This document shows, piece by piece, positions 59,683-64,000 of a stretch of 64,000 nt of DNA. Positions within the stretch are counted from its first letter, which is position 1. Every line of letters begins with the position of its first letter. Below the pieces are notes generated by a model. The model did no database searches. It was not told the DNA's origin and saw only the letters and a program-made list of their open reading frames with translations. The translations under genes were made by a program, and so were the position numbers. This DNA is from Phytoactinopolyspora halotolerans (GTDB lineage Bacteria; Actinomycetota; Actinomycetes; Jiangellales; Jiangellaceae), in the NCBI RefSeq assembly GCF_010550675.1, contig NZ_JAAGOA010000024.1:1-64000 (forward strand), written 5' to 3'.

Positions 59683-59886
59683 GTGGCCGTCCCCAAGCGC
59701 AAGATGTCCCGCAGCAACACCCGCCACCGCCGTTCGCAGTGGAAGGCCAAGCTGCCGCAGATCCAGAAGCGCACCGTCAACGGTCGCACGACGTGGGTCG
59801 TGCCGCACCGGGCGCACGTTGTCGAGGACTCGCAGGGAACCCCGCTGTTCCGGGAGTACAACGGACGTCAGGTGGGCGACGCCTGA
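59683..59886 (+). CDS. rpmF: 50S ribosomal protein L32
   Basis: A 67-residue ribosomal protein: [20 protein letters not shown]. The usual zinc Cys pairs are absent, so it is the zinc-free form. GTG 59683 follows GGAGGAGAAG. It follows DUF177 in the conserved rpmF operon (DUF177-rpmF-rnc-mutM). Confidence 0.97.
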   Translation: MAVPKRKMSRSNTRHRRSQWKAKLPQIQKRTVNGRTTWVVPHRAHVVEDSQGTPLFREYNGRQVGDA

Positions 59887-59899
59887 TCGGGACCCCAGA

Positions 59900-60763
59900 A
59901 TGACGGCTGAGTCGAAAGAGCTCTCGGAGCTCGAAGCCCGTCTTGGCCTGCCGGTTGACGGGGCGCTGCTGGAGCAGGCGCTCACCCATCGTTCGTATGC
60001 CTACGAACATGGTGGGCTGCCGACCAACGAGCGCCTTGAGTTTCTGGGCGACTCCGTGCTCGGACTGGTGGTGACCGATGCTCTGTACCGGCGCCACCCA
60101 GACCTCTCCGAAGGGCAGCTGGCGAAGCTGCGCGCCGCGGTCGTCAATATGCGTGCCCTGGCCGGTGTCGGCCGCAGCCTGAGACTGGGCGATTTCCTCC
60201 GGCTCGGCCGTGGCGAGGAGGCGACGGGTGGCCGGGACAAGGCGTCCATTCTGGCGGACACCGTCGAGGCGCTGATCGGTGCTGTCTACGTGGATTGCGG
60301 AATTGACGAAGCGACTGCGCTGGTGCACCGCCTGGTGGATGATCTGATCGACGTCTCGGCGACACTCGGCGCAGGTCTGGACTGGAAGACGTCGCTGCAG
60401 GAGTTCGCCTCGCGGCACGCGCTGGGCGTGCCGGAGTATCAGGTCTCCGAGGAGGGGCCTGATCATGAGAAGGTCTTCACGGCTGAGGTCTTGCTGTCCG
60501 GCACCGTGCACGGAACGGGTCAAGGCCGGAGCAAGAAGGAAGCCGAGGCGAACGCGGCCGAGCTCGCGTGGAGCGCGCTGAACGAACAGATCGGTCCGGA
60601 GGTCGCGGACGCCCCGGATTCGTCGGACACCTCAGGCGCTTCAGTTACCTCGGATACCTCCGAGGCCTCGAACACCTCAGACACCTCACACGACGCCGTC
60701 TCGGAGAAGCCCGGCGCGCGGGCCGGTCGTGGCCAGGGCGGCGCGCCGGCCGACGGTGCCTGA
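59900..60763 (+). CDS. rnc: Ribonuclease III
   Basis: A 287-residue double-stranded RNA endonuclease. Signature [20 protein letters not shown] (about 41-60), second catalytic segment [19 protein letters not shown], dsRNA-binding domain at about 160-230 ([38 protein letters not shown]). The last 45 residues are a Ser/Thr/Asp/Ala-rich tail with an SDTSE-like repeat, not found in E. coli RNase III. ATG 59900 is 13 bp after rpmF. It matures rRNA. Confidence 0.96.
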   Translation: MTAESKELSELEARLGLPVDGALLEQALTHRSYAYEHGGLPTNERLEFLGDSVLGLVVTDALYRRHPDLSEGQLAKLRAAVVNMRALAGVGRSLRLGDFLRLGRGEEATGGRDKASILADTVEALIGAVYVDCGIDEATALVHRLVDDLIDVSATLGAGLDWKTSLQEFASRHALGVPEYQVSEEGPDHEKVFTAEVLLSGTVHGTGQGRSKKEAEANAAELAWSALNEQIGPEVADAPDSSDTSGASVTSDTSEASNTSDTSHDAVSEKPGARAGRGQGGAPADGA

Positions 60764-61712
60764 ACTCCCGGAAGTCGAGGTCGTCCGGCGTGGCCTCGCT
60801 GAGCACGTCGCGGGCCGTCGTATCGCGCGCGTCGACGTTCTCCACCCTCGTGCTGTCCGCCGTCACGCGGCTGGACCGGCGGACTTTGCGTCGTCCCTGG
60901 TCGGAGCTGCCATAGATGCGCCTCGGCGGCGCGGGAAGTACTTGTGGTTGCCACTCGTCGACCGACTGACAGCCCTGGCTGCCCCTGGCCGTGAGCAGGC
61001 TCGGGACGCGCGGGCCGTCGACGCGCGCACCGTTCACGCACCGACCGATGACGTGTCGGCGGGCCGTGCCATCCTCGGACACCTGGGGATGAGCGGTCAG
61101 CTCTTGCTGCAGCCCTCGTCGGCCCCGGACGGCGCACATCTGCGGGTGCGCTTCGTGTTCGACGACGGCGGTCCGGAGCTGCGCTTCGTGGACCAGCGCA
61201 CGTTCGGCGGTCTGGCGATCCACCCGACGGACGGTGCGGGGGTGCCGGTCGTCATCGGACACATCGCACGTGATCCGCTGGAGCCGGAGTTCGACGTGAC
61301 GGCGCTGATCAGGGCGCTGCGTCGGCGCCGTACCGGCATCAAGCGAGCTCTGTTGGATCAGTCGCTGATCTCCGGCGTCGGCAATATCTACGCCGACGAG
61401 GCGCTGTGGCGGGCACGGCTGCATTACGCCCGGCCCACCGAGACGCTGCGCTCCATCGAGGTGCAGCGTCTGGTGGAGGCGGTGCACGATGTGATGAAGG
61501 CGGCGCTCAACGAGGGCGGGACGTCATTCGACCGCCTGTACGTCAACGTCAACGGCGAGAGCGGGTACTTCGACCGCTCGTTGCAGGTCTACGGCCGGGA
61601 AGGTGAGCCGTGTGGGCGCTGCGGCAGTGCGATCCGGCGTGATCCGTTCATGAATCGCTCGTCTTATACGTGTCCGCGGTGCCAGCCTCGACCGCGGCGG
61701 GCCCGTTGGTGA
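60756..61712 (+). CDS. mutM: Formamidopyrimidine-DNA glycosylase
   Basis: A 318-residue Fpg enzyme. N-terminal [13 protein letters not shown] supplies catalytic P2/E3 after start-Met removal, [11 protein letters not shown] holds the lysine, [32 protein letters not shown] (H2TH), and a C-terminal zinc finger [20 protein letters not shown] with the following CPRCQ. It excises oxidised purines (8-oxoG, FaPy). GTG 60756 overlaps rnc by 8 bp. Confidence 0.96.
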   Translation: MPELPEVEVVRRGLAEHVAGRRIARVDVLHPRAVRRHAAGPADFASSLVGAAIDAPRRRGKYLWLPLVDRLTALAAPGREQARDARAVDARTVHAPTDDVSAGRAILGHLGMSGQLLLQPSSAPDGAHLRVRFVFDDGGPELRFVDQRTFGGLAIHPTDGAGVPVVIGHIARDPLEPEFDVTALIRALRRRRTGIKRALLDQSLISGVGNIYADEALWRARLHYARPTETLRSIEVQRLVEAVHDVMKAALNEGGTSFDRLYVNVNGESGYFDRSLQVYGREGEPCGRCGSAIRRDPFMNRSSYTCPRCQPRPRRARW

Positions 61713-61928
61713 CAGATGTACGCGCCGATATGTGCACTATGGGTTTAATGTCACATAGTTGAGTCGCCTGGTGTCTAGTCTCGCCTTGACCAGGGGCGGG
61801 TCCAGGTGAGATGCTGGTATACGTTGTTGCGGAGCTGTGCGTCCACCGTGAGTTTGCTCAGAGTGGAATGGCTGTCGCAACTGTCCTGAATCATTTTTTG
61901 AGATCTTAGCCTGTGGAGGGCATCAGCG

Positions 61929-62132
61929 ATGGCAAAGGCGCTGTTGGGACATGTGGGGGGTCCGGATCCGCGGCTCGTCACAGAGGTACAGAGGCTCCGT
62001 CGCCGTGTCAACGACCTCGAGGCTGAGGTAGACCGGCTTCAGGCGGCGAACGCCGACCTCGCCCAGGCCGCCATGGACCACGACACCATGGTCCTCGACG
62101 AGTCCTCGGTACGTCAGCCGGCACTCACCTAA
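61929..62132 (+). CDS. Small coiled-coil protein before smc
   Basis: A 67-residue protein. Start MAKALLGHVGGPDPRLV, then a leucine-zipper-like coiled coil QRLRRRVNDLEAEVDRLQAA and acidic tail. I recall similar proteins upstream of smc in Streptomyces and relatives; no function is known. GGAGG lies 14 bases before ATG 61929. A strong terminator ends it. About 215 bp between mutM and this gene hold no other gene I can support; their T-rich stretch at about 61894 may belong to its promoter. Confidence 0.75.
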   Translation: MAKALLGHVGGPDPRLVTEVQRLRRRVNDLEAEVDRLQAANADLAQAAMDHDTMVLDESSVRQPALT

Positions 62133-62135
62133 CAC

Positions 62136-62166
62136 ACCTGGCAGCGTTGCTGCCAGGTTGTTTTTT
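62136..62166 (+). terminator. Rho-independent terminator
   Basis: ACCTGGCAGC (62136-62145), a GTT loop, then GCTGCCAGGT (62149-62158) and the tract TGTTTTTT. A classic intrinsic terminator, unusual in this GC-rich window. It closes the small coiled-coil gene 3 bp after its stop. Confidence 0.95.
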
Positions 62167-62507
62167 GCGCCGGGTGGATTCCTCGCCCGGTATTCGGTGC
62201 GGGCGCCCGTGAGTGCTGCTCGCGGGCGCGTGTGTCGATCTTAGGTCACGCGCGGCACGGTCGACGTGGTGATGCGGCGACGCGTCATGGGCGACGGCGG
62301 CGTTGTTCGTCGCCGTCGCTGTTCACCGTCGCGTAGACGTCGGCGTCCGCTCCCGCCGCCTGGCTCGGGGCCGAATGCGGCTCGACGTGGGTGATCATGG
62401 GCGTTTGGACACCGCGTCCCCCGGAGAAGGGGTAGTCTGAGGCGGCAGCTTCCCCATGTGATACTCGAAAGCTGCCCGTGCGGGGGCGCGGCGAGGAGAG
62501 TTGTCCG
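62167..62507. other. 341-bp gap before smc
   Basis: No gene or RNA was recognised. GGGCGCCCG (about 62201) with CGCGGGCGCG at about 62221-62230 forms a GC hairpin. The region must carry the smc promoter. A short minus-strand frame ending at 62285 (about 37 residues, ADADVYATVNSDGDEQRRRR) was seen but is unsupported. Confidence 0.4.
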
Positions 62508-64000
62508 TTGCATCTGAAGAGCTTGACGTTGCGGGGGTTCAAGTCCTTCGCGTCTTCGACGACGCTGCAATTCGAGCCCGGCATCACATGTGTGGTTGGG
62601 CCCAACGGCTCCGGCAAGTCGAACGTCGTGGACGCGCTGGCGTGGGTCATGGGGGAGCAGGGCGCGAAAAGCCTGCGCGGCGGGAAGATGGAGGACGTCA
62701 TCTTCGCCGGCACCGCCGGCCGTCCAGCGCTCGGCCGGGCCGAGGTGGTGTTGACGATCGACAACGCCGACGGCGCGCTGCCGATCGAGTATTCCGAAGT
62801 GACGATCTCTCGCACCATGTTCCGCAACGGTGGCTCGGAGTACTCCATCAACGGCCAGAGTTGCCGCCTTCTCGACGTCCAGGAACTCCTGTCCGACTCC
62901 GGCATCGGCCGGGAGATGCACGTGATCGTGGGACAGGGCCAGCTCGACTCCATTCTGGGCGCCACCCCGGAGGGACGCCGGGGTTTCGTGGAGGAAGCGG
63001 CCGGAGTCCTCAAGCACCGCAAGCGCAAGGAGAAGGCGCTGCGCAAGCTCGAGGCCATGCAGGGCAATCTGACCAGGCTGCAGGACCTCACGGCCGAGCT
63101 GCGGCGTCAGCTCGGCCCGCTGGGCCGGCAGGCGGAGCTGGCACGACGGGCCGCCACCATTCAGGCCGACCTGCGCGACGCACGGCTGCGCCTGCTCGCC
63201 GACGATCTGGTGCAGGCCCGGGCGAACCTCGAGCAGGAGGTCGCCGACGAGGCTGCGCTGAAGGCGCGGCAGAGCGAATTGACGCAGGCCCTGGAACAGG
63301 CTCGTGCCGCGGAGGCGCGATTGGACGCCGAGGTCAAGGAGTCGGCGCCGGTGCTGAGCCGGGCGCAGGATGCCTGGTATCAGCTGTCCGGGCTGCGCGA
63401 GCGCGTCCGCGGGACGGTGTCGCTCGCGGCGGAGCGCTCGCGGCATCTGGCCACTACCGAAGACGCCCGGCCCACCGGACGTGATCCCGAGGAACTGGAG
63501 GAAGAGGCGGCCGCGGTCCGGGAGCAGGAGGTCGAACTCGCGGAGCTGGTCGAACAGGCCCGCGACGCGCTGGACACCGCCATCGCGGAACGCGGCGAGG
63601 CCGAGGAGGCGTCAGAGGCCGAACAGAAGCGGCTCGCCGGCCTGATGCGGGCTGCCGCCGACCGGCGGGAAGGGCTGGCCCGGCTCTCCGGTCAGGTCGA
63701 AGGGCTGCGCCGGCAGGCGGCCGCGGCAGAGGCGGAACTGACCCGGCTGACCGAGGCGCGGGAGGAGGCGCTGACCCGCGCCAGCCAGGCGGAGCATGAG
63801 TTCACCAGCCTGGAGACCACCATCGCCGGTCTGTCCGTAGGCGAGGAAGGTCTCGACGCGGCGCATGAGCGGGCGGCGGCAGAACTGTCCGAAGCCGAGC
63901 AAGCACTGGCCGCCCTGCAGGAGCATGTGCACGCGGCCGAGCGGGAGCGAGCGACTCTGGCCGCCCGCAAAGAAGCCCTGGAGATGGGGCTGACCCGCAA
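62508..64000 (+). CDS. smc: Chromosome segregation protein SMC (partial, cut by window end)
   Basis: The first 497 codons of SMC. N-terminal ATPase head: KSLTLRGFKSFASSTTLQFE, Walker A VVGPNGSGKSNVVDALAWVM (about 32-51), QGQLDSILGATPEGRR (about 144, Q-loop), then an arm of continuous coiled coil from about 170 (QAELARRAATIQADLRDARL, LEQARAAEARLDAEVKESAP). The hinge and C-terminal head lie outside the window. TTG 62508 is used because GAGGAGAG is seven bases upstream and no other start is in place. SMC compacts and segregates the chromosome. Confidence 0.96.
   Translation, partial: MHLKSLTLRGFKSFASSTTLQFEPGITCVVGPNGSGKSNVVDALAWVMGEQGAKSLRGGKMEDVIFAGTAGRPALGRAEVVLTIDNADGALPIEYSEVTISRTMFRNGGSEYSINGQSCRLLDVQELLSDSGIGREMHVIVGQGQLDSILGATPEGRRGFVEEAAGVLKHRKRKEKALRKLEAMQGNLTRLQDLTAELRRQLGPLGRQAELARRAATIQADLRDARLRLLADDLVQARANLEQEVADEAALKARQSELTQALEQARAAEARLDAEVKESAPVLSRAQDAWYQLSGLRERVRGTVSLAAERSRHLATTEDARPTGRDPEELEEEAAAVREQEVELAELVEQARDALDTAIAERGEAEEASEAEQKRLAGLMRAAADRREGLARLSGQVEGLRRQAAAAEAELTRLTEAREEALTRASQAEHEFTSLETTIAGLSVGEEGLDAAHERAAAELSEAEQALAALQEHVHAAERERATLAARKEALEMGLTR

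Noticed and set aside
62285-62399. Minus-strand small protein with ADADVYATVNSDGDEQRRRR
   Set aside because: No ribosome-binding site or recognisable homologue; in a GC-rich gap such frames are common.
1-64000. tRNA and rRNA genes
   Set aside because: No cloverleaf with a GTTCGA-type T-arm and CCA-like end was found in gaps read by eye; a covariance search (tRNAscan-SE/Infernal) would settle this.

Overview
The window is high-GC DNA with GTG/TTG starts, tightly coupled operons, a lysine-rich HU tail, a 13E12-type DUF222/HNH gene, an F420 pathway gene (cofC) and an IdeR/DmdR-type iron box. It is an actinobacterial chromosome. The combination (rhamnogalacturonan lyase, DUF2264, DUF222 and the leuCD to smc core order) would fit a soil or plant-associated member of a lineage such as Jiangellales, but I cannot fix the genus from sequence alone.

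Layout. 1-0.5 kb: the end of an IS5-like element inserted next to a frameshifted toxin-like pseudogene. 0.6-3.3 kb: an NAD-kinase-like gene and an SPFH/band-7 gene in one operon, divergent from an NrtR-type Nudix regulator, with two near-identical 21-bp palindromes between them. 3.3-9.5 kb: a pectin (rhamnogalacturonan-I) cluster with a DUF2264 protein, a DeoR/LacI-hybrid regulator and a Tat-exported exo-rhamnogalacturonan-lyase-like enzyme. 9.5-26.4 kb: a mosaic of redox, regulatory and transport genes: quinone oxidoreductase/HxlR pair, Rieske lipoprotein, FUSC-like protein, flavodoxin, sulfurtransferase, K+ channel, LtrA, iron-siderophore lipoprotein with an iron box on its start codon, DUF885-like peptidase, TetR, MerR, catalase KatE, and a ROK/Gfo-Idh-MocA pair. 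26.4-37.8 kb: a 168-bp palindromic element, two CNNM-type (HlyC/CorC) membrane proteins, a NEW3-domain protein with an ABC exporter, an Lnt homologue with Ser in place of the catalytic Cys, a multicopper-oxidase fold with its copper histidines changed to arginine, an SDR and a HAD enzyme. 38-41.2 kb: a large low-complexity DUF222/HNH gene and a 47-residue gene.

From 41.3 kb to the right edge the order is conserved actinobacterial core: ndgR<>leuC-leuD, HU, cofC, plsC-gpsA-ddl, DUF3515, a stand-alone Lrp sensor domain, thiL, a prs paralogue, rpmB, DAK/FakA-like, recG, rsmD, coaD, a DivIVA/SepIVA-like coiled coil, DUF177-rpmF-rnc-mutM, a small coiled-coil gene and smc (cut by the window end). 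A 92-bp tandem repeat in three copies separates the FakA-like gene from recG.

No rRNA, tRNA, CRISPR array or replication origin was recognised. Functions are assigned by reading motifs, not by database search. The most distinctive points are the NrtR/SPFH/NAD-kinase-like module, the degenerate multicopper oxidase, the Ser-type Lnt, the palindromic element at 26.4 kb, and the family of gene-end palindromes that contain stop codons.
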